DNA of 64,000 bases from Streptomyces sp. Je 1-79 (GCF_025195125.1 NZ_JAMGSL010000001.1:1-64000), one strand, 5' to 3'; shown: positions 53,048 through 62,418, numbered from the stretch's first letter. The notes: generated from the sequence alone by a model not told the origin. Numbers and translations are program-made.

Positions 53048-53503
53048 GGAGGGCACCGGCTCCGACGGGTCGCGCAGGCGCTCCGCCGCGTCCGACACCC
53101 GCTGCATCAGGCTCATGAACTGCGTCTGCTCCTCGGACGAGAGCGGGGCGAGGAAGACCTGGTTCATCCGCGCGGTACGCACGGTCAGCCGGCGGTGCGT
53201 CCGCTGCCCTTCCTCGGTCAGGCGCAGCAGGAAGCGCCGACCGTCCTCGGGGTCGCGCACCTTGTCGAGCAGGCCGCGGCGGGTGAGCCGGCTGACGACC
53301 TCGGCGATGGTCGAACGGTCCAGGCCCACGCGCTCGCCCACGGTCCGCTGGTCGAGGCCGGGTTCGGCGGTCAGCGCGTTGAGGACGCCGAACTGCGGAG
53401 AGGTGATCTCCTCCGAGACCATCGTCGTCCACAGCAGGTGGTGCGCCTGCTGGAGCCGCCGGGCCAGGTGCCCGGGATGGGTGGTCAGATCCACCGCGGC
53501 CAT
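53045..53503 (-). CDS. pcaV: MarR-family repressor of the pca operon
   Basis: This 152-residue MarR protein has a winged helix EPGLDQRTVGERVGLDRSTIAEVVSRLTRRGLLDKV and the wing DPEDGRRFLLRLTEEG, read in order. Size, sequence and divergence from pcaI match PcaV of S. coelicolor, which binds protocatechuate and represses the pca structural genes. The Arg-rich ligand pocket region (ARRLQQAHHLLW near the N-terminus) is present. The start is ATG 53503 with GGAGG six bases upstream. A palindromic operator lies between it and pcaI. Confidence 0.92.
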   Translation of the reverse strand: MAAVDLTTHPGHLARRLQQAHHLLWTTMVSEEITSPQFGVLNALTAEPGLDQRTVGERVGLDRSTIAEVVSRLTRRGLLDKVRDPEDGRRFLLRLTEEGQRTHRRLTVRTARMNQVFLAPLSSEEQTQFMSLMQRVSDAAERLRDPSEPVPS

Positions 53504-53565
53504 CGTCTGCCTCCGGTTGCGTTCGTGGGGGTACTGAACGATACGCGCCCCGCTCCGGGCGCCTA

Positions 53566-53624
53566 TTGACGCTCGCCGGTACCGATGCCAGCATGACGGC
53601 ATCGGAAGATGCTCAGTGCACTGA
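53566..53624 (+). promoter_or_regulatory. pcaI promoter and PcaV-type operator
   Basis: TTGACG (53566-53571) and CAGCAT (53589-53594) are 17 bases apart. Downstream, TCAGTGCACTGA (53613-53624) is a perfect 12-bp palindrome about 20 bases before the pcaI start, so a bound repressor would block elongation or initiation. A half-site (ACTGA in GTACTGAACG, near 53531) lies on the pcaV side. Confidence 0.65.
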
Positions 53625-53643
53625 CTAATTCGGAGGCTCTCGA

Positions 53644-54396
53644 ATGGACAAGGTGGTCCCCACCGCCGCCGAGGCGGTGGCCGACGTCGGGGACGGGGTC
53701 TCGCTCGCCGTGGGCGGATTCGGCCTCAGTGGCGTACCGAACGTCCTGATCGACGCCGTCCACCGACGCGGTTCCGGGGGACTGAGGGTCGTCTCGAACA
53801 ACTGCGGAGCCATGGACTCCGGCCTCGCCGTCCTGCTTGCCGCCGGGCGCATCGCCCGGGTGACGGGCTCGTACATCGGCGCGAACAAGGAGTTCGCCCG
53901 GCAGTACCTGGCCGGTGAGCTGGAGGTCGAGCTGATCCCGCAGGGCACACTCGCCGAGCGGCTCCGCGCCGGAGGCTCCGGGATCCCCGCCTTCTACACC
54001 CCCGCGGGGGTGGGCACCCAGGTAGCCGACGGAGGCCTGCCCTGGCGCTACGACGGGGAGGGCGGCGTCGCCCTCGCCTCGCCTCCGAAGGAGCTACGGG
54101 AGTTCGACGGCGTCGCGTACGTCCTGGAGCACGGCATCCGCACCGACTTCGCGCTCGTCCGGGCGGCCCGCGGCGACCGCCACGGAAACCTGGTCTTCAA
54201 CAAGTCGGCGCGGAACTTCAACCCCCTTGCCGCGATGGCCGGCAAGGTCACGATCGCCGAGGTCGAGGAGCTGGTCGAACCGGGCGAACTCGACCCGGAC
54301 GCCGTGCACGTCCCCGGCATCTTCGTCCAGCGCGTCGTCGCCCTCACCGCGGAACAGGCCCGCGAGAAGCGGATAGAGAAGAGGACCACGCGATGA
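53644..54396 (+). CDS. pcaI: 3-oxoadipate CoA-transferase, alpha subunit
   Basis: This 250-residue subunit of a family I CoA-transferase has the motifs [18 protein letters not shown] (near the N-terminus), [40 protein letters not shown] (read continuously) and [11 protein letters not shown]. With PcaJ it transfers CoA from succinyl-CoA to beta-ketoadipate. The start is ATG 53644 with GGAGG upstream. Its stop overlaps the pcaJ start (ATGA), so the two subunits are translationally coupled. It is the first gene of the pca operon and is probably repressed by PcaV. Confidence 0.95.
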   Translation: MDKVVPTAAEAVADVGDGVSLAVGGFGLSGVPNVLIDAVHRRGSGGLRVVSNNCGAMDSGLAVLLAAGRIARVTGSYIGANKEFARQYLAGELEVELIPQGTLAERLRAGGSGIPAFYTPAGVGTQVADGGLPWRYDGEGGVALASPPKELREFDGVAYVLEHGIRTDFALVRAARGDRHGNLVFNKSARNFNPLAAMAGKVTIAEVEELVEPGELDPDAVHVPGIFVQRVVALTAEQAREKRIEKRTTR

Positions 54397-55142
54397 GCTG
54401 GACCCGCGAGCAGATGGCGGCCCGGGCCGCGCGCGAGCTGAAGGACGGTCAGTACGTCAACCTGGGCATCGGACTGCCGACCCTGATCCCCAACCACCTC
54501 CCCGAGGGGGTGGAGGTGGTCCTGGAGTCGGAGAACGGGATCCTCGGCACGGGCCCGTTCCCCACCGAGAACGAGGTCGACCCGGACCTCATCAACGCGG
54601 GCAAGGAGACCGTCACGGTCCTGCCCGGAGCCTCCTACTTCGACTCCGCGCTCTCCTTCGCGATGATCCGCGGCGGCCACATCGATGTCGCCGTGCTCGG
54701 CGCCATGCAGGTCTCCGCCCGCGGCGACCTCGCCAACTGGGCCGTACCGGGCAAGCTCGTCACCGGCATCGGCGGAGCGATGGACCTCGTCCACGGAGCC
54801 CGGACCGTCATCGTCGTGATGACCCACACCGCCAAGGACGGCACCCCGAAGATCGTGGAGGAGTGCACCCTCCCGCTGACCGGCCGGGGCTGCGTCGACC
54901 GGATCGTCACCGACCTCGGCGTCCTCGACGTGACCGACGACGGCCTCGTCCTCACCGAGACCGCGCCCGGCGTCGACCCGGCGGACGTCCTCGCCCGGAC
55001 GGCCGCCACGGTCCGCCTCGCCCCAGGAACACGCCCCCACGACGCCCCGCACGACCCACCCACCGACGTCCCGTTCCCCGGCGCCCCGGACACCGGCACC
55101 CCGCTCCCCGACACCCCGCTCCCCGACGCCCCCGCCCGCTGA
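54393..55142 (+). CDS. pcaJ: 3-oxoadipate CoA-transferase, beta subunit, with Pro-rich tail
   Basis: This 249-residue beta subunit carries the catalytic Glu in [14 protein letters not shown] and the motifs [20 protein letters not shown] and [15 protein letters not shown]. The catalytic domain ends near residue 210, after VRLAPGTRP. The last 35 residues are a Pro/Asp/Thr-rich tail with the repeated [11 protein letters not shown] element, encoded by a 15-bp tandem repeat just before the stop. Typical PcaJ proteins lack such a tail. The next gene, pcaH, starts 18 bp later. Confidence 0.94.
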   Translation: MSWTREQMAARAARELKDGQYVNLGIGLPTLIPNHLPEGVEVVLESENGILGTGPFPTENEVDPDLINAGKETVTVLPGASYFDSALSFAMIRGGHIDVAVLGAMQVSARGDLANWAVPGKLVTGIGGAMDLVHGARTVIVVMTHTAKDGTPKIVEECTLPLTGRGCVDRIVTDLGVLDVTDDGLVLTETAPGVDPADVLARTAATVRLAPGTRPHDAPHDPPTDVPFPGAPDTGTPLPDTPLPDAPAR

Positions 55143-55159
55143 CAGACCCGGGAACCCAC

Positions 55160-55930
55160 ATGGCCCTCACCCAGTCGGACATCGACACCGAGATCGACGA
55201 GCTGCAGCACGCCTACGACAAGGAACGGGCCGCCGGCGCCCCACCCCGCAGCCACCCGGCCCGCGACTACGCCCCGTACCGCAGCTCCCTGCTCCGCCAC
55301 CCCCGGCAGCCGCTCGTCGCCGTCGACGGGGGCGACCCCGAGACCGTGGAGCTCGCCGGCCCGGTCTTCGGCCCCACGGACATCACCGAGACCGACAACG
55401 ACCTCACCCGGCAGCACGCCGGCGAGCCCCTCGGCGAGCGGATCACCGTCTCGGGACGCCTCCTCGACCGGGCCGGCAGGCCCGTGCGCGGCCAGCTGAT
55501 CGAGCTGTGGCAGGCCAACGCCTCCGGCAGGTACGCCCATCTGCGCGACCAGCACCCGGCCCCGCTCGACCCGAACTTCACCGGTGTCGGCCGTACCCTC
55601 ACCGACGACAAGGGCCGCTACACCTTCACGACCGTCAAGCCGGGCGCGTATCCGTGGCGCAATCACGCCAATGCCTGGCGCCCCGCCCACATCCACTTCT
55701 CCGTCTTCGGCACGGCGTTCACCCAGCGGCTCGTGACGCAGATGTACTTCCCCGGCGACCCGCTCTTCGTCCACGACCCGATCCTGCGCTCGGTCACCGA
55801 CCCGGCCGCACGCGAACGGCTCGTCGCCCGTTACGACCACGCGCTGTCGCGGCCCGAGTTCTCCCTCGGCTACGCCTGGGACATCGTCCTCGACGGCCCC
55901 TCCGCCACCTGGATCGAAGAAGGGCGCTGA
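55160..55930 (+). CDS. pcaH: Protocatechuate 3,4-dioxygenase, beta subunit
   Basis: This 256-residue intradiol dioxygenase beta subunit carries the iron-ligand region. The N-terminal signature is PRSHPARDYAPYRSS, the fold core is GQLIELWQANASGRYAH and the catalytic segment is GAYPWRNHANAWRPAHIHFSVFG, supplying Tyr and two His ligands to Fe(III). With PcaG it cleaves protocatechuate to beta-carboxy-cis,cis-muconate. The start is ATG 55160. It is followed 6 bp later by pcaG. Confidence 0.95.
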   Translation: MALTQSDIDTEIDELQHAYDKERAAGAPPRSHPARDYAPYRSSLLRHPRQPLVAVDGGDPETVELAGPVFGPTDITETDNDLTRQHAGEPLGERITVSGRLLDRAGRPVRGQLIELWQANASGRYAHLRDQHPAPLDPNFTGVGRTLTDDKGRYTFTTVKPGAYPWRNHANAWRPAHIHFSVFGTAFTQRLVTQMYFPGDPLFVHDPILRSVTDPAARERLVARYDHALSRPEFSLGYAWDIVLDGPSATWIEEGR

Positions 55931-55936
55931 ACCCCG

Positions 55937-56503
55937 ATGACGCCGCTCCCGACCCCCTCCCACACCGTCGGCCCGTTCTACGGCTACGCCCTGCCCTTCC
56001 CCGAAGGGGAGCGGATGGCGCCGCACGGCCACCCGGACCGGATCGTCCTGCACGGCCACGTGTACGACGGCGCGGGCGCCCCCGTCCCCGACGCGCTCCT
56101 CGACTTCTGGCAGGCCGCCCCCGACGGCTCCCTCGCGGGTGCGCCCGGGTCGATGCGCCGCGACCCCGTCACGGGAGGCCATCTCGGCCGTAACGGAACC
56201 GACTTCACCGGCTTCGGCCGCGTCGCCACGGACGCCGACGGCCACTACGCGCTCTCCACGCTGCCGCCCGGCAACACCGGCCTGCCGTACATCAGCGTCT
56301 GCGTCTTCGCCCGCGGGCTGCTGCACCACCTCTTCACCCGCGCGTACCTGCGCGACGGCGCCGACATACTGCTCGACTCACTGCCCGCCGAGCGCCGCGC
56401 CACGCTGGTGGCCCGGCCCGACGAACGGGCCGCGCCCCGCACGTACCGCTTCGACATACGCCTCCAGGGCGAGGGCGAGACGGTCTTCCTGGAGTTCACA
56501 TGA
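55937..56503 (+). CDS. pcaG: Protocatechuate 3,4-dioxygenase, alpha subunit
   Basis: This 188-residue alpha subunit begins PTPSHTVGPFYGYALPF, the family hallmark, and shares the intradiol fold (LLDFWQAAPDGS and FGRVATDADGHYALSTLPPG) but lacks the Tyr/His iron ligands of PcaH, as expected. It completes the alpha/beta protomer. The start is ATG 55937, and its stop overlaps the start of pcaB (ATGA). Confidence 0.95.
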   Translation: MTPLPTPSHTVGPFYGYALPFPEGERMAPHGHPDRIVLHGHVYDGAGAPVPDALLDFWQAAPDGSLAGAPGSMRRDPVTGGHLGRNGTDFTGFGRVATDADGHYALSTLPPGNTGLPYISVCVFARGLLHHLFTRAYLRDGADILLDSLPAERRATLVARPDERAAPRTYRFDIRLQGEGETVFLEFT

Positions 56504-57840
56504 CCTCCGACGCCACCGACGTCGGCCTCCTCGCGCCGGGGCGCGCCGGCGGCCCGGCCGAGGCCGCGACCGGGGACACCGCGTTCCTGCGGGCCCTGCT
56601 CGACGCGGAGGCGGCCCTCACCCGCGCCCAGGCCGCCGTCGGACAGGCGCCGTCCGAGGCCGCCGACGCAGTCACCACCGCGGCCGGCGGCGCCCGCTTC
56701 GACGCGCGCGACATCGCGCTGCGCGCCCGGGCCGGCGGCAACCCCGTCATCCCGCTGGTCGCGGACCTCACGGCCGCCGTGCCGGGGGAGTGGCGCGCGT
56801 ACGTCCACCGCGGCGCGACGAGCCAGGACATCATGGACACCGCGACGATGCTGGTCGCGCGCCGCACCCTTGACCTGGTCCTGGCCGACCTCGGACGTAC
56901 GGAGTCGGCGCTGGCCGCGCTGGCCGCCGCGCACCGGGAGACGGCCATGCCCGGCCGCACCCTCACCCAGCACGCCGTGCCCACCACCTTCGGCCTCAAG
57001 GCGGCCGGCTGGCGCGCGCTCGTGCTCGACGCGCGCGACCGGGTCCGTACGGTTCGGGACTCCCTGCCGGCCCAACTCGGCGGCGCCGCCGGGACCTTGG
57101 CCGCCTTCGACGCGTACGGCGGAGGCGCCGCGGGGAGTACCGGCCGGCTGGTGGCCGCCTACGCGCGGGAGACGGGCCTCGCGGAGCCCGCGCTGCCCTG
57201 GCACACCCTGCGCACCCCGGTGGCCGACCTCGCGGGAGCCCTGGCCTTCACCGCCGGTGCCCTCGGGAAGAGCGCCGTCGACGTCCTCACCCTCTCCCGG
57301 ACCGAGATCGCGGAGCTCACGGAAGGGGCGGGCGGCGGCTCCTCCGCCATGCCGCACAAGGCGAACCCCGTGCGTGCCACGCTCGTCGCCGCGGCCGCAC
57401 GGCGAGCCCCGCACCTCGCCGCCACGCTGTACGGTTCGCTGGCCGCCGAGGACGAGCGGCCGGCCGGGGCGTGGCACGCCGAGTGGGAGCCGCTGCGCGA
57501 ACTGCTCCGTGTCGTCGGCGGCGCGGCCCGCGACGCCGCCGAACTGGCGGAGGGGCTCAGGGTCCACGCCGACGTCATGCGCCGACACCTCGGCCTCACC
57601 GGCGGGTTGATCGTCTCCGAGCGGCTCTCCGCCGCTCTCACCCCCGTCCTCGGGCGCGCCCGTGCGAAGGAGCTCCTCACCGAACTCGCCCGGCGCACCC
57701 GCGCCGAGGGCCGAACTCTCGCCGAACTACTCGCCGAGACAAAGGAGTTGAAGGAACTCGACCTCGACGGGCTCACCGACCCCACCCGCTACACGGGCTC
57801 CGCCCGAGCCCTGACCGACCGCGCCCTGGAGCGACCATGA
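56500..57840 (+). CDS. pcaB: 3-carboxy-cis,cis-muconate cycloisomerase
   Basis: This 446-residue member of the fumarase/aspartase superfamily carries the signature GGGSSAMPHKANPV (about residues 283-296). The N-terminal half contains VHRGATSQDIMDTA and the middle GRTLTQHAVPTTFGLKAAGW. It converts beta-carboxymuconate to gamma-carboxymuconolactone. The gene overlaps pcaG and pcaL by four bases each, so translation is coupled through the operon. Confidence 0.95.
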   Translation: MTSDATDVGLLAPGRAGGPAEAATGDTAFLRALLDAEAALTRAQAAVGQAPSEAADAVTTAAGGARFDARDIALRARAGGNPVIPLVADLTAAVPGEWRAYVHRGATSQDIMDTATMLVARRTLDLVLADLGRTESALAALAAAHRETAMPGRTLTQHAVPTTFGLKAAGWRALVLDARDRVRTVRDSLPAQLGGAAGTLAAFDAYGGGAAGSTGRLVAAYARETGLAEPALPWHTLRTPVADLAGALAFTAGALGKSAVDVLTLSRTEIAELTEGAGGGSSAMPHKANPVRATLVAAAARRAPHLAATLYGSLAAEDERPAGAWHAEWEPLRELLRVVGGAARDAAELAEGLRVHADVMRRHLGLTGGLIVSERLSAALTPVLGRARAKELLTELARRTRAEGRTLAELLAETKELKELDLDGLTDPTRYTGSARALTDRALERP

Positions 57841-58982
57841 CCCCCACCCCAGCGCAGTACGCGGGGCTGCACCACCGCGTCGAGGGGCCGGCCACCGCGC
57901 CCGTGCTGATCCTCGGCCCCTCCCTCGGCACCTCCACCGCCCTCTGGGACGCGGTCGCGCCCGAACTGTCGGTCACCCACCGGGTCGTGCGCTGGGACCT
58001 GCCCGGCCACGGAGGCTCGCCGGCCTCCCTCATCGGCCCCGGAGCGACCGTCGCCGACCTGGCCCGTCTCGTACGCGACCTCGCCGACGCGCTCGGCGCC
58101 GACCGTTTCTCGTACGCCGGGGTCTCGCTCGGTGGCGCGGTCGGCCTGCACCTCGCCGCACACCATCCCGAACGCGTGGAACGGCTCGCGGTCCTCTGCT
58201 CCTCCGCCCACTTCGGCCCGCCGCAGAACTGGGTGGAGCGCGCGGCGACCGTACGCCGCGAGGGTCTCGCCGCACTATCGGAGTCGGCCGACGCCCGCTG
58301 GTTCACCCCCGGCTTCACCGTGCCGGGGCTCGTGGAGGACCACCGGAGGGCCGACCCCGACGCGTACGCCGCCTGCTGCGACGCGCTCGCCGCCTTCGAC
58401 CTGCGGGAGCGGCTCTCGTCGATCACCGCGCCCACGCTCCTCGTCGCCGGCCGCGAGGACCCGGCGACCCCGCCCGCGCAGCTGCGGGAGATCGCCGACG
58501 CGGTCCCCGGCGCGGCGCTCACCGAGATCCCGGGGGCCTCGCATCTGGCGCCGGCCGAACGGCCCGAGGCCGTGAGCGCCGCGCTGCGCGGCCACTTCGC
58601 GGGCGGCGGCGCGAAGCGGGGCATGGAGGTCCGCCGCCAGGTGCTCGGCGACGCGCACGTGGACCGCGCGCAGGCGGCTCAGACGGCCTTCACCGCTCCG
58701 TTCCAGGACTTCATCTCCCGCTACGCCTGGGGCGAGATCTGGACGGACCCCACCCTGTCGCGGCGCGAGCGGAGCATGGTCACCCTCACGGCGCTGGTGG
58801 CCCACGGCCACCTCGACGAGCTGGCGATGCATGTCCGGGCTGCCCGCCGCAACGGACTCACGCCGGAGGAGATCGGAGCCGTCCTGCTCCAGACCGCGGT
58901 CTACTGCGGCGTTCCGGCCGCCAACGCGGCCTTCGCCGCGGCCCGGCGCGTCCTGGAGGAGGAGACCCCGCCCGGGGAGTGA
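57837..58982 (+). CDS. pcaL: Fused 3-oxoadipate enol-lactone hydrolase / 4-carboxymuconolactone decarboxylase
   Basis: This 381-residue bifunctional protein has an N-terminal alpha/beta hydrolase (about residues 1-260): nucleophile Ser in GVSLGGAVG, Asp in VAGREDPATP and His in GASHLAP. The C-terminal carboxymuconolactone decarboxylase domain (about 265-380) has HLDELAMHVRAARRNGLTPEEI and LLQTAVYCGVPAANAAF. The fusion matches PcaL of actinobacteria and carries out two consecutive steps to beta-ketoadipate. It is the last pca gene; no pcaF thiolase follows. Confidence 0.95.
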   Translation: MTPTPAQYAGLHHRVEGPATAPVLILGPSLGTSTALWDAVAPELSVTHRVVRWDLPGHGGSPASLIGPGATVADLARLVRDLADALGADRFSYAGVSLGGAVGLHLAAHHPERVERLAVLCSSAHFGPPQNWVERAATVRREGLAALSESADARWFTPGFTVPGLVEDHRRADPDAYAACCDALAAFDLRERLSSITAPTLLVAGREDPATPPAQLREIADAVPGAALTEIPGASHLAPAERPEAVSAALRGHFAGGGAKRGMEVRRQVLGDAHVDRAQAAQTAFTAPFQDFISRYAWGEIWTDPTLSRRERSMVTLTALVAHGHLDELAMHVRAARRNGLTPEEIGAVLLQTAVYCGVPAANAAFAAARRVLEEETPPGE

Positions 58983-59022
58983 CCGGGACCGCCCGGCCGC
59001 GGCGGACCGAGCCGGCTCGACG

Positions 59023-59037
59023 TGACAATCGTTTTCA
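59023..59037. promoter_or_regulatory. Zur-box-like palindrome upstream of the gluABCD-type operon
   Basis: TGACAATCGTTTTCA fits the 7-1-7 layout of the actinobacterial zinc-uptake regulator box (consensus close to TGAAAATNATTTTCA), with outer TGA/TCA and most A/T positions conserved. It lies 105 bases before the ATPase ribosome site in the 159-bp gap after pcaL. An AT-rich element of this kind is conspicuous in this GC-rich gap. Confidence 0.5.
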
Positions 59038-59141
59038 TCATGTTCTGATTCCACCCCTCCGAAGCGCCCGGCGTGCAGTACACGGGCCAAGGGCGGAGCA
59101 TGAACGTGAGGAGGGTGGGGGCGGCGAACCAGGAGGCTGCC

Positions 59142-59882
59142 ATGCCCGACGCGCTCGTCGTTCTGAAGGACGTCGACAAGCACTTCGGCGAACTCCATGT
59201 GCTCCAGTCCATCGACCTGACCGTCGGCCGTGGCGAGGTCGTCGTGGTCATCGGCCCTTCCGGCGGCGGGAAGTCGACCCTCTGCCGGGCCATCAACCGC
59301 CTGGAGACCATCGACTCCGGCGAGATCGTGATCGACGGCAAGCCGCTGCCCGCCGAGGGTCGCGAGCTCGCCGCCCTCCGCGCCGACGTCGGCATGGTGT
59401 TCCAGTCGTTCAACCTCTTCGCGCACAAGACCGTGCTCGAGAACGTCACCCTCGGCCAGGTCAAGGTCCGCAAGAAGGACAAGAAGGCCGCCGAGAAGCG
59501 GGCCCGCGAGCTGCTCGACCGCGTCGGGGTCGCGTCCCAGGCCGACAAGTACCCCGCGCAGCTCTCCGGCGGCCAGCAGCAGCGCGTCGCGATCGCCCGG
59601 GCGCTGGCCATGGAGCCGAAGGTCATGCTCTTCGACGAGCCGACCTCCGCGCTGGACCCCGAGATGATCAACGAGGTACTGGAGGTCATGCAGCAGCTCG
59701 CCCGTGACGGGATGACCATGGTCGTCGTCACGCACGAGATGGGCTTCGCGCGCTCCGCAGCCAACCGCGTGGTCTTCATGGCGGACGGCAGGATCGTGGA
59801 GGAGACCACACCCGACCAGTTCTTCAGCAATCCGAGCAGCGACCGCGCCAAGGACTTCCTCTCGAAGATCCTGCACCACTGA
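59142..59882 (+). CDS. gluA: Glutamate/polar amino-acid ABC transporter ATP-binding protein
   Basis: This 246-residue polar amino-acid-type ATPase has Walker [10 protein letters not shown], signature [15 protein letters not shown], Walker [16 protein letters not shown] and H-loop [10 protein letters not shown] chose ATG 59142 with AGGAGG directly upstream; ATG 59100 is in frame with a weaker GGAG and would add 14 residues. It powers import together with the three genes downstream, in the gluABCD order known from Corynebacterium and Streptomyces. The substrate name is by family similarity. Confidence 0.91.
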   Translation: MPDALVVLKDVDKHFGELHVLQSIDLTVGRGEVVVVIGPSGGGKSTLCRAINRLETIDSGEIVIDGKPLPAEGRELAALRADVGMVFQSFNLFAHKTVLENVTLGQVKVRKKDKKAAEKRARELLDRVGVASQADKYPAQLSGGQQQRVAIARALAMEPKVMLFDEPTSALDPEMINEVLEVMQQLARDGMTMVVVTHEMGFARSAANRVVFMADGRIVEETTPDQFFSNPSSDRAKDFLSKILHH

Positions 59883-59921
59883 ACCGCGGCCGTCGCTCAC
59901 AGCAGCCCCAGGGGTGATCAC

Positions 59922-60764
59922 ATGAACCCGCGCAAGCTCACCAAAGCCGTGGTGGCGGCCGCCGCCGCTCTCGCCCTCTCCTTCTCCCTGGCCGCCTGCG
60001 GCGGCGACGGCGGGAACGGGTCGAGCGGTGACGACGAGAAGATCACCGTCGGTATCAAGTACGACCAGCCCGGCGTCGGGCTGAAGACGCCGGACGGCAC
60101 GTACACCGGCTTCGACGTCGACGTGGCGACCTATGTGGCCCAGCAGCTCGGCCGCGATCCCGGCGACATCGAGTGGAAGGAGGCCAAGAGCGCCGACCGC
60201 GAGACGATGCTGGAGCGCGGCGACGTCGACTTCATCGCGGCCTCGTACTCGATCAACGACGAGCGGGAGAAGAAGGTCGACTTCGCCGGCCCGTACCTCC
60301 TGGCGCACCAGGACGTGCTGATCCGCGCGGACGACAACTCCATCACCAAGCCCGAGGACCTGAACAACAAGAAGCTCTGCTCGGTCACCGGTTCCACGTC
60401 CGCGCAGAACGTCAAGGACAAGATCGCCCCCGACGCGCAGCTCCAGGAGTACGGCGGCTATTCGGAGTGCCTCACCGGCCTGGAGAACGGCGTGATCGAC
60501 GCCGTCACCACCGATGACGCGATTCTCGCCGGCTACGCCTCGCAGCCCGAGTTCGAGGGCAAGTTCAAGCTCGGTGGCTTCGAGATGAGCAACGAGAACT
60601 ACGGAATCGGCGTCCAGGAGGGCAGCGAACTCAAGCAGCAGATCAACGACGCCCTCGAGAAGATGGTCGCCGACGGATCCTGGGACGAGGCCGTGAAGAA
60701 GAACTTCGGACCGGCGGAGTACCAGAACGAGCCCGCGCCGGAGGTCGGCGTCGTCGTCAAGTGA
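59922..60764 (+). CDS. gluB: Glutamate/polar amino-acid substrate-binding lipoprotein
   Basis: This 280-residue family 3 solute-binding protein has lipobox LAAC (Cys about residue 26). Segments characteristic of glutamate-type binders are VGIKYDQPGVGLKTPDGTYTGFDVDVATYVAQQLG, DRETMLERGDVDFIAASYSI and FAGPYLLAHQDVLI. The start is ATG 59922, 39 bp after gluA. It delivers the amino acid to GluCD at the membrane. Confidence 0.93.
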   Translation: MNPRKLTKAVVAAAAALALSFSLAACGGDGGNGSSGDDEKITVGIKYDQPGVGLKTPDGTYTGFDVDVATYVAQQLGRDPGDIEWKEAKSADRETMLERGDVDFIAASYSINDEREKKVDFAGPYLLAHQDVLIRADDNSITKPEDLNNKKLCSVTGSTSAQNVKDKIAPDAQLQEYGGYSECLTGLENGVIDAVTTDDAILAGYASQPEFEGKFKLGGFEMSNENYGIGVQEGSELKQQINDALEKMVADGSWDEAVKKNFGPAEYQNEPAPEVGVVVK

Positions 60765-60777
60765 GCGGCAGGCCGAC

Positions 60778-61443
60778 GTGTTCGACTTCCTCGAAGGGTA
60801 CGACCTGCTGGGAGCCTTCTGGGTGACGGTGCAGCTCACCGTCTACTCCGCGATCGGCTCCCTGATCTGGGGGACGCTGCTGGCCGCCATGCGCGTCAGC
60901 CCCGTCCCCCTGATGCGGGGCTTCGGCACCGCCTACGTCAACATCGTCCGCAACATCCCCCTGACGGTCATCATCGTCTTCACCTCGCTCGGTCTGTTCC
61001 AGACGCTCGGCGTCAACATGGGTGCGGAGGACTTCACCACCATCAACTTCCGGCTCGCCGTGCTCGGACTGACCGCGTACACCTCCGCGTTCGTCTGCGA
61101 GGCGGTGCGTTCCGGCATCAACACCGTGCCCCTCGGGCAGGTCGAGGCGGCCCGCGCGATCGGGCTCAACTTCCCCCAGGTGCTGCGCCTGATCGTGCTG
61201 CCGCAGGCCTTCCGCTCGGTGGTCGGCCCCCTGGCGAACGTGTTGATCGCCCTCACCAAGAACACCACCGTGGCCGCGGCCATCGGCGTCGCCGAAGCCG
61301 CCCTGCTCATGCGGGAGATGATCGAGAACGAGGCCCAGCTCATCCTCATCTCGGTGATCTTCGCGGTCGGCTTCATCTGCCTCACGCTGCCCATGGGGCT
61401 GCTGCTCGGCTGGGTGAGCAAGAAGGTGGCGGTGAAGCGATGA
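60778..61443 (+). CDS. gluC: Amino-acid ABC transporter permease
   Basis: This 221-residue permease of the His/Glu/Gln family has about five membrane segments and the coupling loop EAARAIGLNFPQVLRLIVLPQAFR. The start is GTG 60778, 13 bp after the gluB stop. Its stop overlaps the start of the second permease (ATGA). It pairs with GluD to form the channel. Confidence 0.93.
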   Translation: MFDFLEGYDLLGAFWVTVQLTVYSAIGSLIWGTLLAAMRVSPVPLMRGFGTAYVNIVRNIPLTVIIVFTSLGLFQTLGVNMGAEDFTTINFRLAVLGLTAYTSAFVCEAVRSGINTVPLGQVEAARAIGLNFPQVLRLIVLPQAFRSVVGPLANVLIALTKNTTVAAAIGVAEAALLMREMIENEAQLILISVIFAVGFICLTLPMGLLLGWVSKKVAVKR

Positions 61444-62354
61444 AGACCAAGCCCACCGTCCTCTACGACGTCCCCGGACCGGGTGCGAAGCGGCGCAACG
61501 TCCTCTACACCCTGCTGTTCCTGCTCGGCCTCGGCGTGCTGATCTGGTGGGTCCTGACCACCCTCGCCGACCAGGGGCAGCTCGACTGGGCCAAGTGGTC
61601 CCCCTTCTTCACCGACCCCCGCACCTGGACCACGTTCCTGCTGCCCGCCCTGAAGAACACGCTCGTCGCCGCCGCGCTCTCCGTGGTCATCGCCCTGCCC
61701 GTCGGGGCTCTCCTCGGCATCGGCCGGCTCTCCGACCACCGCTGGATACGTGGCGTGGCCGGGACGATCGTGGAGTTCTTCCGCGCCATCCCGGTCCTCA
61801 TCCTGATGCTCTTCGCCAACGCCGCGTACTCCGAGTTCACCGACATCAGCCCGGAGAGCCGGCCCCTCTACGCGGTCGTCACCGGTCTCGTCCTCTACAA
61901 CGCCTCGGTCCTGGCCGAGGTGGTCCGGGCCGGCATCATCTCCCTGCCCAACGGCCAGACCGACGCCGCCAAGGCGATCGGCATGCGCAAGGGCCAGACC
62001 ATGACGTACGTCCTGCTGCCCCAGTCGGTGACCGCGATGCTCCCGGCACTCGTCAGCCAGCTGGTCGTCATCGTCAAGGACACCGCGCTCGGCGGAGCGA
62101 TGCTCGGCTTCTCCGAACTCCTCGCCTCCGTGCGCCCGATGAGCGCCAACTACGGCGCCAACACCATCGCCAGCTTCACCGTCGTCGCCGTCATCTTCGT
62201 GATCCTCAACTTCGCGCTCACCACCTTCGCCGGATGGCTGGAGCGCAGGCTGCGGCGCGCGAAGAAGTCGACCGGCGCGGTCGTCGGCGCCGACGCGGTG
62301 GAGGAGCTCGCGACCCCCGGCGAACACGTCGGACCCACCGACAGGACCAGGTGA
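61440..62354 (+). CDS. gluD: Amino-acid ABC transporter permease
   Basis: This 304-residue permease has an N-terminal cytoplasmic region of about 20 residues, five to six membrane segments and the coupling loop DAAKAIGMRKGQTMTYVLLPQSV. A charged C-terminal tail of about 40 residues is longer than in GluC. It overlaps gluC by four bases. A hairpin shared with the convergent MMPL gene follows the stop. Confidence 0.93.
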   Translation: MKTKPTVLYDVPGPGAKRRNVLYTLLFLLGLGVLIWWVLTTLADQGQLDWAKWSPFFTDPRTWTTFLLPALKNTLVAAALSVVIALPVGALLGIGRLSDHRWIRGVAGTIVEFFRAIPVLILMLFANAAYSEFTDISPESRPLYAVVTGLVLYNASVLAEVVRAGIISLPNGQTDAAKAIGMRKGQTMTYVLLPQSVTAMLPALVSQLVVIVKDTALGGAMLGFSELLASVRPMSANYGANTIASFTVVAVIFVILNFALTTFAGWLERRLRRAKKSTGAVVGADAVEELATPGEHVGPTDRTR

Positions 62355-62382
62355 CCGGCGGGCCCGAGGATCTCCGCGGGCG

Positions 62383-62411
62383 CGCCGCCCGGCTCCCGGA
62401 GCCGGGCGGCG
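62383..62411. terminator. Bidirectional hairpin between gluD and the MMPL gene
   Basis: GCCGCCCGGCTCC (62384-62396) and GGAGCCGGGCGGC (62398-62410) pair perfectly, and one more C-G pair extends the stem outwards. The central base is a single C, so the hairpin closes on a few opened central pairs. Confidence 0.83.
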
Positions 62412-62418
62412 GCGTCGG

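Noticed and set aside
49675..62354. Secondary-metabolite gene cluster
   Set aside because: No polyketide, peptide or terpene synthase is present. The genes form a catabolic pathway and an importer.
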